Source: Nothopassalora personata (taxonomy: Eukaryota; Ascomycota; Dothideomycetes; Mycosphaerellales; Mycosphaerellaceae). Taken from it: a DNA stretch of 64,000 nucleotides. The stretch is taken from contig CM066295.1 of the NCBI GenBank assembly GCA_033816765.1, positions 2,108,001 to 2,172,000 on the forward strand. Reading direction: 5' to 3'. Both the position numbers and the translations under genes were made by a program. Shown one piece after another: positions 11,439 through 21,864 of this stretch. Each line of letters begins with the position of its first letter. Position 1 is the first letter of the stretch. The notes beneath the pieces were generated by a model that was not told the DNA's origin, did not search any database, and worked only from the letters and a program-made list of their open reading frames with translations.

Positions 11439-11613
11439 ACAGGCTATGGCAAGAATCATATTCACCCCTGCTAGCGTAGGACCTCCGACTAACTACATAC
11501 ATCGAGATATGTGGATCAAAAGCAGATGGCCATACAAGCTGGTGATCCACATGTGTATAGTTAGTCGCAGGTTCTACGCTAGCAGGGTCAATATGATTCT
11601 TGCCACAGCCTGT
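11439..11613 (+). mobile_element. MITE-like palindromic element, copy 2
   Basis: A 175-bp copy of the element at 8695, same orientation. The inverted arms of about 55 bp are better preserved: ACAGGCTATGGCAAGAATCA at the left tip pairs with TGATTCTTGCCACAGCCTGT at the right, with mismatches inward (one is in GATTC/GAATCAT). The interior holds ATGTGGATCAAAAGCAGATGGC. The two copies lie 2.55 kb apart in a gene-free region. Transposase source and family unknown. Confidence 0.65.
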
Positions 11614-11833
11614 ACCAAACATCATCATCAAGTCGTCGCGGCACTAGTAGTAGTAGGCCTCGTCAACGACCTGGCGGCCATGTGGCCGATACACCAGATA
11701 TTGCTTTGCCCCTTGCATACTTAGCCTAGCATGCATCAACTAGCGTTCCCCATGTCACGTCTGTTGATTTTGCTTCGATGCTTCAAATACCGTTCCCAGT
11801 AATGCGAGTTGAGGTGCAAAACTAATTGCCAAC

Positions 11834-13505
11834 ATGAGGTTACTCTGCAGTCTGATCTTCGTGATCATTGCTCTCACCTTCGGGGCTGAGGCACAAAACA
11901 CAACGGTGGAGGAAGCACTGAGCCTTATCCAAGCTATGCCGTCATGTGGAGTACGTGCGTGCCTAGACACTTGAATGCAGCACCAAGAGCTGATCTGTGA
12001 GCAGTCGACTTGCCTCCTCTCAGGGATTGCGAACTCGACTTGCAAATCGGACGACATTCCGTGCAGCTGCAACAACAAGGCACTCAGTGCAGCAGTTACA
12101 GCTTGCGTCGCGGAAACGTGTACCATCAAGGAGGAGCTAAGTAAAGGCGACCAATGCCGAGACCACTTCTAGTGTATGGCTGACAAGTTCAAAGCCATGA
12201 AGAACAAGACCGAGACTCTGTGCCAGCGTCCAGCGCGTGACAAGCGACGTTCTAGTCAACGATCCGTCATCGTCGGCCTGGTCTTGTCCTCCATAGCATT
12301 TGTGGTGCGCATCATTTCTAAGATCAACTTTCCATTTGGCAACATCAAGCGCTGGTCCCACTCGTTATGGTGGGATGATGCTGTCTTGACTTTCACAGTG
12401 GCCTGCGCGATAGGTACCTCCTGCTCTGCTTTTCCACGTAAGTATCGCAATCCTGCTGAGAGGACAAACTGCTGACGATGAGCAGTCAACGCGAATGGTC
12501 TTGGTGTTGATATTTGGGTCGTTCCATTCGATCATATCACGGAGCTGCTGAGGGTACACTCGACTTCCGCGTCATGGTCATGTTGTCGCTAACTTTCTCA
12601 GATCTACTTTTACGCTGAAATCCTGTACACGCTTGCGCTCCCTGGTGTCAAGATCTCTCTGCTACTGAGTTACCTACGCTTCTTTCCCAGCATGCGCTTC
12701 CGGCAGGCGTGTTTTGTTTTTATGGGGCTCAACGTAGCCTACGCCGTAACTTTCCTCTTCGCCGACATCTTCCAATGCATACCAGTACACATGGCTTGGG
12801 ACAGATGGGTCTACAAGAGCGCTGCAGACATGCCAGGACACTGCAATAATATCAATGCCCAAGGTTGGGCTTCGTCTGCTACCAATATGGTGCTTGATAT
12901 CTGCACTCTCAGCTTACCACTGCCTGCTTTATGGAAGCTCCAGGTGCGTCGAGAAACGTACAGGCCAAGGCATGGAGTAGGACAATATGCTGACTCGTCC
13001 GCAGCTCAACAAGCGAAAGAAGTTCTGGGTTATGCTGATGTTCACCGTTGGCTTCTTCGTCAGCATCGTCAGCATTATCCGGCTAGGGGTACTGGTTCGC
13101 TTCGGCAACTCCTCGAACCTAACATGTAAGTCACAGATGGCGTCTTTATACTCTCGCTGACATCCACGATCACCAGGGGACTATACATCACCCGGTTACT
13201 GGTCGACCGTCGAACTCGACACCTCCATCGTCTGCGCTTGTATGCCCAGTATCCGCAACCTCTTACGCAAGTTCATGCCCTACCTTATGGGCAACTCAAT
13301 TGCAGGCTCTGGAGGCTCTGGTGCGCCCAAAGCGAATTCCTCGGGCATATCGAATCGTACGGCAAGGTCGGATGGTCTGAGCGTCGGGAAGCGGGACAGG
13401 GACATCACAATCAGGACGATGGACAGCGATGAGGAAACCTTTATACCCATGGAGGACACGGCGACGAGCTCGCATAACAAGACGGCGCCACTGCCACCTG
13501 TATGA
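11834..13505 (+). CDS. CFEM-domain Pth11-like seven-transmembrane receptor
   Basis: Seven exons: 11834-11950, 12005-12140, 12195-12437, 12486-12553, 12602-12943, 13005-13125, 13177-13505; 451 residues. All introns are GT-AG, 48-60 nt long. A signal peptide (MRLLCSLIFVIIALTFGAEA) leads into an eight-cysteine CFEM domain (PSCGSTCLL, STCKSDDIPCSCNN, TACVAETC, and the eighth Cys in ETLC after intron 2). The fungal rhodopsin-like membrane domain follows. Landmarks are WWDDAVLTF, NGLGVDIWVVPFDHITELL, YFYAEILYTLALPGVKISLL, YLRFFPS, CNNINAQGW and GYWSTVELDTSIVCACMP. The tail is cytosolic and polar. The first intron acceptor was chosen to give the Cys-x3-Cys spacing of CFEM. Family: Pth11-type receptors, which sense surface or host cues in some plant pathogens; the ligand here is unknown. 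Confidence 0.88.
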
Positions 13506-13803
13506 CACGACCGCATTGGTTCGTTGATTCTTGCGCACGAGCGACGGCCTCCAGGAGTTGGACGTCCGACTATGGTGCCAGCTTTCCCGTGGCGCTTCAG
13601 TCCATACCGACTACCAGTGACTGCAAAGATGGCATACTCCAGATCGTCGCGCACTCGTCAGATTTACAGTCCTCAATGGTGTCCTCAAACTGATATCGGG
13701 TTGTCCTCATCTTCTTGTCCTCAGCGCCACCTTTATATGCGCATCCTGATCGCCGCCGAGGATTGTCATTTTCGACGTCACAAGGACGAACACCACTGCA
13801 GAC

Positions 13804-14328
13804 ATGGACGAACTCTCACAAAGACTGCAGAACCTTCCTCGGGAGCTCTATAATATGGTCATGGACTCCACCACTCTAACCTTCGACGACGAGGTCATCA
13901 TTGGCAAGGCCATGCAAATTCCAGTCGGCCTGCACATCAACCGCGCCACACGTGCGATCACAGCCAAGAAATACTATGGGAACACGATATTTGTGCTACC
14001 GGGCTCGTCTAGTAACGCAAAGCTGTGCAGCTGGCTAAAGTCGCTGCCCGCGACCCACTTTCGCACCATTCGGACTATACGCATGGGGCGGAAGTACAAT
14101 CTTGGAACATCGACTCTCTGGTGGGCGCTTAGGAAGACGATTCGGACGCTGTACTTCCACCACCTGACCATAGGCCTGGATGTGTTGCATATCGAGTCGA
14201 GCTATGAAGTTCTTGGTGGCTCGAAGAGGCTTACGGAATGGTTGAACTCTACGGAGCTCGAAAGGCGGGTCGATTGGGAGTACCGTCATCGACAGCCTTA
14301 TGATCTTGGCGTGATCTTCCCGTCCTGA
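13804..14328 (+). CDS. Small F-box-like protein, lineage-specific family
   Basis: Single-exon frame of 174 residues. The N-terminus (LQNLPRELYNMVMDSTTL) resembles the degenerate F-box-like start found in many small proteins of dothideomycetes. It is followed by PVGLHINRATRAITAKKYYG and a segment ending in WLKSLP. No catalytic motif is seen. A truncated paralogue lies in inverted orientation at 14800-15075, sharing the order LP/PP-EL-N, PxGLxINRA, YYxNTxF and WLxSL. Function unknown; the F-box reading is weak and by analogy. Confidence 0.6.
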   Translation: MDELSQRLQNLPRELYNMVMDSTTLTFDDEVIIGKAMQIPVGLHINRATRAITAKKYYGNTIFVLPGSSSNAKLCSWLKSLPATHFRTIRTIRMGRKYNLGTSTLWWALRKTIRTLYFHHLTIGLDVLHIESSYEVLGGSKRLTEWLNSTELERRVDWEYRHRQPYDLGVIFPS

Positions 14329-14799
14329 GCTCCGCCCGGATGACAGTATCACCACAAGTTGGTGGAAGTATCCCCTGAGTCGGCTGCGCTGCTTCACCCG
14401 CTCGAAAGTCTCATCAATATTAATCAAGGCTCCAGCCAAAAGCTGAAGGCTAGCCTGACGAAGGTCCTGTACAGCAGCTTTACGGTCATTCGAGTCCCAC
14501 AGACAGCTCGCGGTCGCCCAGTGAGGCTATCGCGATCAACATCCAAGGTATCGGCAGCCGACCAGGCCACTTATTGTAATGTATTACCAAAAGTCCGCTG
14601 TGACACGCTTCAGTCTGGAGCCTCCATCTTTAATCATTTGGCACAGCTCCGCGCAATTGCGCCAATCCAGATTGACATCGATGTACGCTGTACGCCCCGT
14701 CCGCGAGACGAAATGTCATGTAGCAAAAGAACTCGTGTACTTCGCTCAGAGCCATTGACGCTGACTTGGGGAGATTCTGTCGAAAGTATCGTTCCATAG
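14329..14799. other. Intergenic, possible decayed C-terminus of the truncated paralogue
   Basis: No intact gene. The minus strand just beyond the paralogue's stop at 14800 contains a short frame reading TAYIDVNLDWRNCAELC around 14630-14700, which looks protein-like and could be the out-of-frame remainder of the paralogue. Weak evidence. Confidence 0.25.
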
Positions 14800-15075
14800 C
14801 TAGCGCAGTTGCCTTGGCAGTTTGCGCTGTTTGACAGTCAGTGACAGGAGCCAGCCCGCGCAGACGGTCCTTCCGCTGAAGCGGAACACAGTATTACTGT
14901 AGTAGGCTGGCATCGCTGCGAGGCGGATGGCACGGTTGATTTGAAGTCCAATCGGGCGTACGATAGGGCCATGGTCCAGGTCGACTGCATCGTCTTCGCA
15001 GGGAAGTGTGGAGTCGAGGATGCGGTTGAAGAGCTCGGCTGGCGGAGCTTGCACTCGAGAGGTGAGGTCGCTCAT
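14800..15075 (-). pseudogene. Truncated paralogue of the 13804-14328 protein
   Basis: From the ATG at 15075 the frame reads MSDLTSRVQAPPAELFNRIL, then GLQINRAIRLAAMPAYYSNT and VCAGWLLSL. This matches the first 80-90 residues of the neighbouring gene in order. It stops after 91 residues, just past the shared WLLSL point, with a short unrelated tail (LPRQLR). The intact neighbour continues for another 80 residues, so this copy is probably broken. It is inverted relative to the intact gene. A short functional protein cannot be excluded. Confidence 0.5.
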
Positions 15076-15189
15076 TGCGCTTGGGTGGGTGCTTGGGTGA
15101 AGAGAATCAGCGTGTGTGCAGAAAAGTTGAGAGACAGTAGCATTTCGAGTCCCTTGTAATAGATACGTCATAATTGACGGAGCTTGCAT

Positions 15190-15933
15190 GTGATCAAACT
15201 TCCGAGGGCCGTTGACAAAAGAGGCGGACGATTGTACAGAGACTTAACGATGCCCTGACCGCAACGATAGCGACTGAGCCGCGCAGGTGCTGCTTGTTAG
15301 GCAAAGACGTGGAAACGCGCGCGCGGCTTCGACGAGTGTTGCCAAGGTCGAAGGTGCTTAGAGCTCTCCACGTATTCCAACATTGCTGTCTAGTCTGGAT
15401 CGCGGTGGCAACCTGTTTTGTCATGAGCCCTCAGTCCTACGCCAGTTGCCTCTTCTGCCTGCCAACCCAACACCCACTGTGCAACACAACATCATCTGCA
15501 ACCATGAGATGGACGACAACAACCGCGACACGGAGGTTCAGGAAAGGGGGACTTCTTGGACCGGATTTGGTTTGGCGGAGCGCGGCGTAAATTCGTCAGA
15601 CACTGCTGTATGGTGAGTCTTTCGATTCCTTGCTTGTTGGCGTATCTGACATCTACAGCTCGCGAGGACTGAGAAGTCATGGTCTCCTTCGATGGTTCAA
15701 CAAGGTCCCCAAATGAGAGGAAGGCACACAGGCATATGCTGCGGGCATTGACGATGGTCTGCTCGCAATGACAGATCAGCCGTGCGCAAGTTACGTGATG
15801 TTGTGTGTGGTTGTCTGCGGTCGAGGTGACGGGTGACAGCGCGAGAGTATCCGGAGCGTATCATGCACGAACAACGATGTTCTCATGGGCCAGAACCAAT
15901 TATAGCCTATGTCGAAGAAGCTTGAATTCGTCG
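15190..15933. other. Intergenic region
   Basis: Between the truncated paralogue and Nop53. The only coding candidate is the small spliced frame at 15509-15716, listed separately. Otherwise I see no gene, repeat or RNA signature. Confidence 0.4.
15509..15716 (+). CDS. Candidate small spliced gene, 53 residues
   Basis: ATG at 15509 opens a frame (MDDNNRDTEVQERGTSW...) that would hit a strong donor, GTGAGT at 15613. Splicing to 15659 (branch-like ATCTGAC, acceptor CTACAG; 46-nt intron) keeps the frame open to TGA at 15714-15716, ending FNKVPK. The splice signals are good and the phase agrees, but the protein is short and unfamiliar. Chance is a real alternative. Confidence 0.3.
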
Positions 15934-17244
15934 TCAGATCGTAAAGTCCTTGTACGTCCACTTCTCCGTCCTGAAAGTCTGCTTCTTCTTGACTTGACCG
16001 ACTTTCTTGCGCACCTCCAGCTTGCCGTTGATCAGTAGATTGCGGTACCGATCCGTGAGAAGGTTGCCCTCTGGCTTCAATCTCCTCAACGACTCCGTCA
16101 GGTCGTCTGGCAATGTCACCTCCACCGGTGCCTCGGGTATGGGCAGCTTACCGAACCTTCTCTTCTGCAGCTCGACTAGATGTTCATTCTCGTCCGATTC
16201 TGATGAGTAGTCCACCTTCTGCAGTTCTGTGCCGCGTTTTCGCAACTTGTCCTTGGCCGAGACTTCCCTCGCGATCTCTTTGATCCGTTTCTCTTGTGCG
16301 TCCTTTTCTTTCTGCTTTTTCTCCCACTTCTCTCGTGCTTCCCGCTCCTTCCGTGCCTTCACCTTGTTCCTCTCGGACGGTGTTTTGCGGCCCTTCTGCT
16401 TCTGCGTGTAGCTCTCTTTCTCCACCTCACTTTGAATACCTTCCCACTCGCTCTCCCACGCACTCTCGTAATCCGTAGCGTATTCTTCCTTCTCTGCCGC
16501 TTCGACTTTCGCTCCTTCCTCCGCAGCAATGCGCTCTCGCTCGGCTTGCGCAGCTTCTGCAGCCAACCTCGCTTTTTCAGCTTCCACGGCTGCCGCACCT
16601 TCACGCTGGAAGAGTTCGGACCAGTCGTGCACATCCGACATGTAGGACTTGCCACTTTCTGGCTTGCGAACATGTGCAAGTGGCTTCTTGCTGGTGGTGA
16701 GAGGTACCGGTGCATGCTTCAATGTCTTCGGCTCGCGCTTCTGCTTGGGTGGCTCCAGGAAGTCCAACTTCTTGTATGTCTCGTCCTCGATGGGTGCTCC
16801 CCAGATGTCGTGAGCAGCTTGCTCGTCGATCTTGATGCCAATGTTCGCGCCGTCTGCCACGTTCCGTAGTCGACGAAGCTCCTTGTGTGAGACGTACTTG
16901 CCGTTCTTCTGCTTCTTTCCAGTCGTTACAACCGCCTCTTCTGCTTTCCTCTTGCGACCAGGACTCAACGCAGGGACGGCGCTTCGCTGTGCCAAGATCT
17001 CGTCTGCCTTCAGAAGCTTCTTTGGCTTGTGTGTCCTCTCAAGCTCTGCATCGCCCTCCAAGTCAGTTGCAAACAGCTGATCTGCCGTCTTCTCTGAGAT
17101 GACACCGCCCTTGATGATCTCGTCGCGAACAGTTTCCAGCCCTTCCTGCACTTCGCTGACATCGACATTCTTGCGCCATGCCTTCTTGCCTTTACGCGAA
17201 GGTTGCGAGTGTGTCGCTGGTGCTGTCGTTGCTTTGTCAGACAT
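15934..17244 (-). CDS. NOP53: Ribosome biogenesis protein Nop53/GLTSCR2
   Basis: Single-exon frame; I chose the ATG at 17244 (MSDKATTAPATHSQPSRKGK), giving 436 residues, over an upstream in-frame ATG that adds 30 unlikely residues. Diagnostic Nop53 features run in order: GKKAWRKNVDV near the start, ETVRDEIIKGG, LFATDLEGD, KSVSHKELRRLR-like basic patch (here KYVSHKELRRLR), HDIWG, a long Lys/Glu/Arg coiled-coil region, and the C-terminal SLRRLKPEGNLLTDRYRNLL with RTEKWTYKDF at the very end. Family role: nucleolar factor for late 60S maturation that recruits the exosome-linked helicase Mtr4 to process 7S into 5.8S rRNA. Shares a 430-bp divergent promoter with the Rab gene. High confidence. Confidence 0.92.
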   Translation of the reverse strand: MSDKATTAPATHSQPSRKGKKAWRKNVDVSEVQEGLETVRDEIIKGGVISEKTADQLFATDLEGDAELERTHKPKKLLKADEILAQRSAVPALSPGRKRKAEEAVVTTGKKQKNGKYVSHKELRRLRNVADGANIGIKIDEQAAHDIWGAPIEDETYKKLDFLEPPKQKREPKTLKHAPVPLTTSKKPLAHVRKPESGKSYMSDVHDWSELFQREGAAAVEAEKARLAAEAAQAERERIAAEEGAKVEAAEKEEYATDYESAWESEWEGIQSEVEKESYTQKQKGRKTPSERNKVKARKEREAREKWEKKQKEKDAQEKRIKEIAREVSAKDKLRKRGTELQKVDYSSESDENEHLVELQKRRFGKLPIPEAPVEVTLPDDLTESLRRLKPEGNLLTDRYRNLLINGKLEVRKKVGQVKKKQTFRTEKWTYKDFTI

Positions 17245-17674
17245 ATCGACTGCGGTATAATCTGTGCTGCGGTGAACGTGTGTTCCGCTGGAGAATTTCT
17301 TTAGATGGATCGGAGGCAGCGGCGAACTCCGCATAGCGGCTTGCGGCTAGACTAGGGCCTCTGGGCCCCTCCCGACGCAGTGGGATGACCCTGGGTGGCT
17401 CTCCTTACTACTGTATTGCTCGGGAAAGTGCTGTCCTTTCACAATATTCAACCACCGCGAGCATCATATCGACTGCAATCAGGCTGCTTTGATACCATAT
17501 AACAACAGGTGGGACAGCATAAGCGATCGGGGCACCCCAGCCATTGACGACAGCGCCACACCCGAATCCGGAATACGAGGCACAAAAGCCACGAGCAATA
17601 TCCAACATATCACCACCAGATCTTACACGACGTAATATCGCACCAAACAATCGGGAATCCGAGCAGCAGTCACA
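17245..17674. promoter_or_regulatory. Divergent promoter between NOP53 and YPT6
   Basis: 430 bp between two housekeeping start codons facing away from each other. Both promoters must lie here, though I cannot assign boxes. The sequence just upstream of the Rab ATG is A/C-rich (GCAGTCACAATGG), a good fungal start context. Confidence 0.5.
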
Positions 17675-18399
<725 letters not shown>

Positions 18400-19122
18400 T
18401 CCAACAAGGCAAGAGCAGGCAGGGTTTCTGACCAGATATCATTGTACAGCCATGGTAGCTGCATGGAACCAGGCGCCAAGCTTCAGCCAGGAGTTGCGGT
18501 GGGGAACAACGCTAAAAGCATGAAGCGGGGCGTTGGAGGCGCAGGAACGTCCTGCATGGACGAAGGGCACGAATGTATATACTGCTAAGACGTAATCAGG
18601 GCATCCCGCCACTATGAATCACTTGTCGATCAGCCGCATTCCAAGTGCTTGCAAGGACCCTTGATATCACCGCTCCGTACCCTCATTGTAGCCAGGAAGT
18701 TCGATTCTGGTATATGGCGGGTTGGTTGAAACACCACAGGGACACTCGGCGACGATCAAGATACGCGCATCGGACATCCTGCTCCATATGGTATTCCACA
18801 ACCGCTTCCATACCCTCCTTGGTCAATTATCACGATCCCGTCGCCGGACTGGGAGAGATACCAAGTTATCGGGCGGGAGAGCAACGCATCAATATTCATC
18901 ACGTTCTATCTTACCCAGTCTGTGATCGCACAGCATCTGCCCCTGGAAAACGCTCAGAATGCCAAGCAATCTAACTCTCGAGGAGGGACCAAGCCAATCC
19001 GCTAAATTACACCAAGGCCGCCATCATTCGTGTCTCGAGATACCATGACCTTGCCGAGCCACCAAATGCCACTGCAAACACCACAGATACAAATCGGAAC
19101 AGCAAAGCATTTTCCCTGGTAG
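18400..19122. other. Intergenic region between convergent genes
   Basis: About 720 bp between the 3' ends of YPT6 and the minus-strand peptidase-like gene. No gene or repeat recognised. A GTTCGATTC box near 18698 does not sit in a foldable tRNA. Confidence 0.4.
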
Positions 19123-20738
19123 CTAGGATGACCAATCGCTGTCCGCATCCTGCGGCGCTGCCGGGCATGTATTGATCGGAACAAACTTGTCCTCGCGGTA
19201 GTCGTCCTTGCTAGTGTATACCCCTTTGAAGGCTCCGCCTGCCTTCTGCGCGACTCCACTAGACCAGTCCATATTGTCCTTGTCATGAAGGGCGCTGGTC
19301 AGGCCGAACCAAGCATAGCTTTCAGGGTTCCTTATGGAGAGGTAATCCATCAGCTCTGCCGCTCGTGGCTTCGCTCTGTCGTACAGGGCCAGGTAGCCAC
19401 ACTGTATCGGACCAAGCGTGTTTGTGTCCCCGAACTCCCAGGCGCTCTTCTTGCTGGGAAAGCTACGCAATGTCAGTAACATGTCCCACAGAGAACACGA
19501 AAGGTACTTACTCTGCGGGGATCTTCTGATCTTCGCCAACGTGCGCGCTGAAAGTCGGAATATCTTGCGTGACCTGTGGGACTCCGACGATATACTGCTT
19601 CTCGAAAACCAAATGGAAGAGCTCATGGTAAAGGAGCAGCGCGTTGGTTCCCATTGTCGCCAATTCCGACCCGACGGCATGAGCACCGGTATCCAGTTCC
19701 TGCTTCATAATAGGCGGAGTTGCATGTTCCATGGCCTCGAACGACGTCGGACACAATATCACCGTCGCACGCTTGCGGTGCGTGCGCTTCTCCCAGTCCG
19801 AGGCGCCGCTGCGCAACGGTTCACCAGCTGCTGAGTTGGTAGCGGCATCGACTTCTGGATGCATGCACATATGGACCTGCTTGTCTTCATCTTCCCAAAA
19901 CGGTGTGGCCTCTGGGTCGACACCCCAGTGCTCTTTCTCCTGCTCAGTGCGCTCTTGAATATGGTAGGACTTATCTAGCGCATCCCAGAAGACCCAAAGA
20001 TCGTTCCATGACTTGCCATTGTCTTGCAGCCAGTAATAAAGATTTGGTCGCACATCGTTGCCGTCGGCATCTTTCATGGGCTTGAAGCTTTCCTGGAAGA
20101 GCAAGTGCTTGGAGCCGCAGGTCAGGCGCGGCTTTCTCTCGCCTTGTTGGGGTGTGGTGATGTAGGTCATCACTTGCTGATGCCAATCTGGAGGATGTCA
20201 GCCTTCTGACACATCGCATGGCATCAATTTCTGCATAGTTACCTTGCACTTTCTCAAACGCTTGGCTTTCGATACCCTTGCTCGGCACGTCCTTCTCACT
20301 GGCCTTGATACCAAAGTACAACTGCATCAGCTTCTGCTTCTCGGCGTCCGACTTATACCTGGTCCCAATCGCAGCATTTGCCGACGTGATGAAAGTGTAC
20401 ACCTGGTCCCAATACTGGTTCAAACGCTTCTCGGACTTTCCTGGCTCTGCTTTGGGGTCGTAGTATTGGGCGCACGAGTCTTTGCTCTCGTCGTCAAGGA
20501 CATCGAAAATGTCGCCGAGCTTGATTTGCTTTGAGCCGGCGCTTTTTCTGGAGCCTGCAGCGGCTGGACTCATGGCAAGATCACCGCCAATGCTAAGACC
20601 GCCAGGTGCTGACTCTGGATCAGAGCCGGGGCCGCCGCCCTTTGCTGGAATGGAAGTCTTGCGGTCTTTGCTGCCGGGCGGAGCAGCAATGGCTGCTCCT
20701 AGAAGGAGGAAGACCATGGGTAGGGTGTCCAAGCGCAT
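19123..20738 (-). CDS. Secreted HExxH metallopeptidase-like protein
   Basis: Three exons on the minus strand: 20738-20243, 20187-19512, 19462-19123; 503 residues. The first intron ends in CTCCAG and joins VQ-D-WHQQVMTYI; the second (GTAAGT...GCGTAG) joins IPA-D-FPSKKSAW. A signal peptide (MRLDTLPMVFLLLGAAIAA) leads a Gly/Pro/Ser-rich linker. The mature part carries a zinc-binding HExxH motif in LLLYHELFHLVFE (about residue 345). Paired cysteines (LTCGSK, CMHP, LCPTSF, IQCGYL, NTCPAA) suit an extracellular protein. It looks like the fungal secreted 'putative peptidase' group with deuterolysin-like helices; I cannot place it in a named MEROPS family. Substrate unknown. Confidence 0.78.
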
Positions 20739-21058
20739 CTTGAACGGGCAGGTGCTGAGATCTCTGCGGAGTCCCGAAGACTGAGCTATCGAAAGACTCG
20801 AGCAAGTCTATGCTACCAATGCTGGCTGGACATGAATATGCGATGCACGGGAGACTATCCTACTTGACATAACGCAGCTCACCAAACGATCATACGCTGC
20901 TGTGCTGGAACCACCCCGTGAGCCTGCTCACGAGCATCCAGCACGGCACTAACACTGGCACGCCTACCCCTACCCGCTTCGCGCACGTACTCCTCTTTTC
21001 TCCTCGTGAGCTGCACGTACTTGTAATCGTCCGCATCCGGTGACGAACAACGCATAGC
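20739..21058. other. Intergenic region
   Basis: 320 bp between the start of the peptidase-like gene and the stop of the next minus-strand gene; probably the peptidase promoter. The short antisense frames here are not convincing. Confidence 0.4.
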
Positions 21059-21844
21059 CTACGACCTGGCCGCCCAAACAGCCGCTGGATCATGCTTGAC
21101 AGCGCCCACTCCCGCCGACCTCTCGTGGTGATGAAGGTCACTCAGAACATCCTGAAAGTAGATATGATGATGCAGCGCCCACTTCCTTGCACCAGGCAAC
21201 CAGCTCAACGGCTCCCGCGCCTCGATATCATCAAACTCCCGCATCGCAGCTTTCTGAACATCGTCACGCAGCCGCCTCGCCCGCACAGCACGAGCCTCAT
21301 CCAGCCGACCTACCGCAAAGCTCTGCGCACGCCCCATCAAGCTATCGATCTCGCGCGTGGTCTGAGTACTAGGATGGCAAATAGCATTCCTCGAATCAAT
21401 CGCTTGGTAGATATGAGCAAGCGTGGTATCAGGCGGGAGCTTACACATCCGATTATGCTGACTTGCGTAATGACTGTTCCCGAAGCATCGCTCGAGCTCA
21501 CTTTGCCCGAAGCGGATGTGGTCCGGTCCCTTCGAGGTAGAAGCTGCGTTGTGCTTGCGGCCAGTGGTCTCGGACGACAAAAGATGTGGCACGTGCGCCG
21601 GGACGCGAAGGATTCCAATGTGGAAAGTCAAATCCGAGTCTGGATCACTCGTGGCCGCCACGCACCTCTTGCGGCCTATCATCTCGTCGAACAATGCTCT
21701 GTGGCCGGCTGGGCGTTTGTAAAACGTGGTAATGGAAGATGCTTGTTTCCCTCGACCATCCTTTCGGGTATCGCGCGAGGAGCCGTGTAGCATGTCTACT
21801 CCCACGGGGTCAGTTGCGTCGCTCTTTCCATTCTCGCTCCTCAT
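21059..21844 (-). CDS. Hypothetical protein, unknown family
   Basis: Single open frame on the minus strand. I place the start at the ATG at 21844 (MRSENGKSDATDPVG, 261 residues); a longer start at 21910 would overlap the divergent secreted-protein gene, and one at 21793 is also possible. The C-terminal half looks like real protein, helical and charged: TREIDSLMGRAQSFAVGRLD, then RARRLRDDVQKAAMREFDDI, then LPGARKWALHHHIYFQDVL. No known domain seen. A 232-codon frame on the opposite strand is taken as its shadow, but that choice rests only on sequence feel. Confidence 0.5.
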   Translation of the reverse strand: MRSENGKSDATDPVGVDMLHGSSRDTRKDGRGKQASSITTFYKRPAGHRALFDEMIGRKRCVAATSDPDSDLTFHIGILRVPAHVPHLLSSETTGRKHNAASTSKGPDHIRFGQSELERCFGNSHYASQHNRMCKLPPDTTLAHIYQAIDSRNAICHPSTQTTREIDSLMGRAQSFAVGRLDEARAVRARRLRDDVQKAAMREFDDIEAREPLSWLPGARKWALHHHIYFQDVLSDLHHHERSAGVGAVKHDPAAVWAARS

Positions 21845-21864
21845 CTTTTTAGACGGGACCAGAC

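Larger units (their letters stand above)
8370..11833. other. Gene-free stretch between two genes
   Basis: No convincing coding sequence on either strand over about 3.4 kb. It holds two related palindromic elements (8695-8882 and 11439-11613). Between them are AT-richer blocks, for example around 9100-9560, that read like decayed repeat DNA. Around 10210-10300 runs of GTAGCTA/GGCTACAGCACTGTGGC recur. A C-run hairpin lies near 11245-11275 (TTGCCCCCC pairing with GGGAGGCAA). Short frames here lack codon bias, splice structure or recognisable motifs. Confidence 0.5.

Noticed and set aside
16294..16869. 191-codon frame on the plus strand
   Set aside because: Antisense shadow of the Lys/Glu-rich part of Nop53.
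18690..18715. tRNA T-arm-like GTTCGATTC
   Set aside because: Flanking bases do not form a T-stem, and no acceptor or anticodon arms can be drawn.
21092..21790. 232-codon frame on the plus strand
   Set aside because: Opposite to the minus-strand frame at 21059-21844, which reads as more natural protein. I am not certain of this choice.
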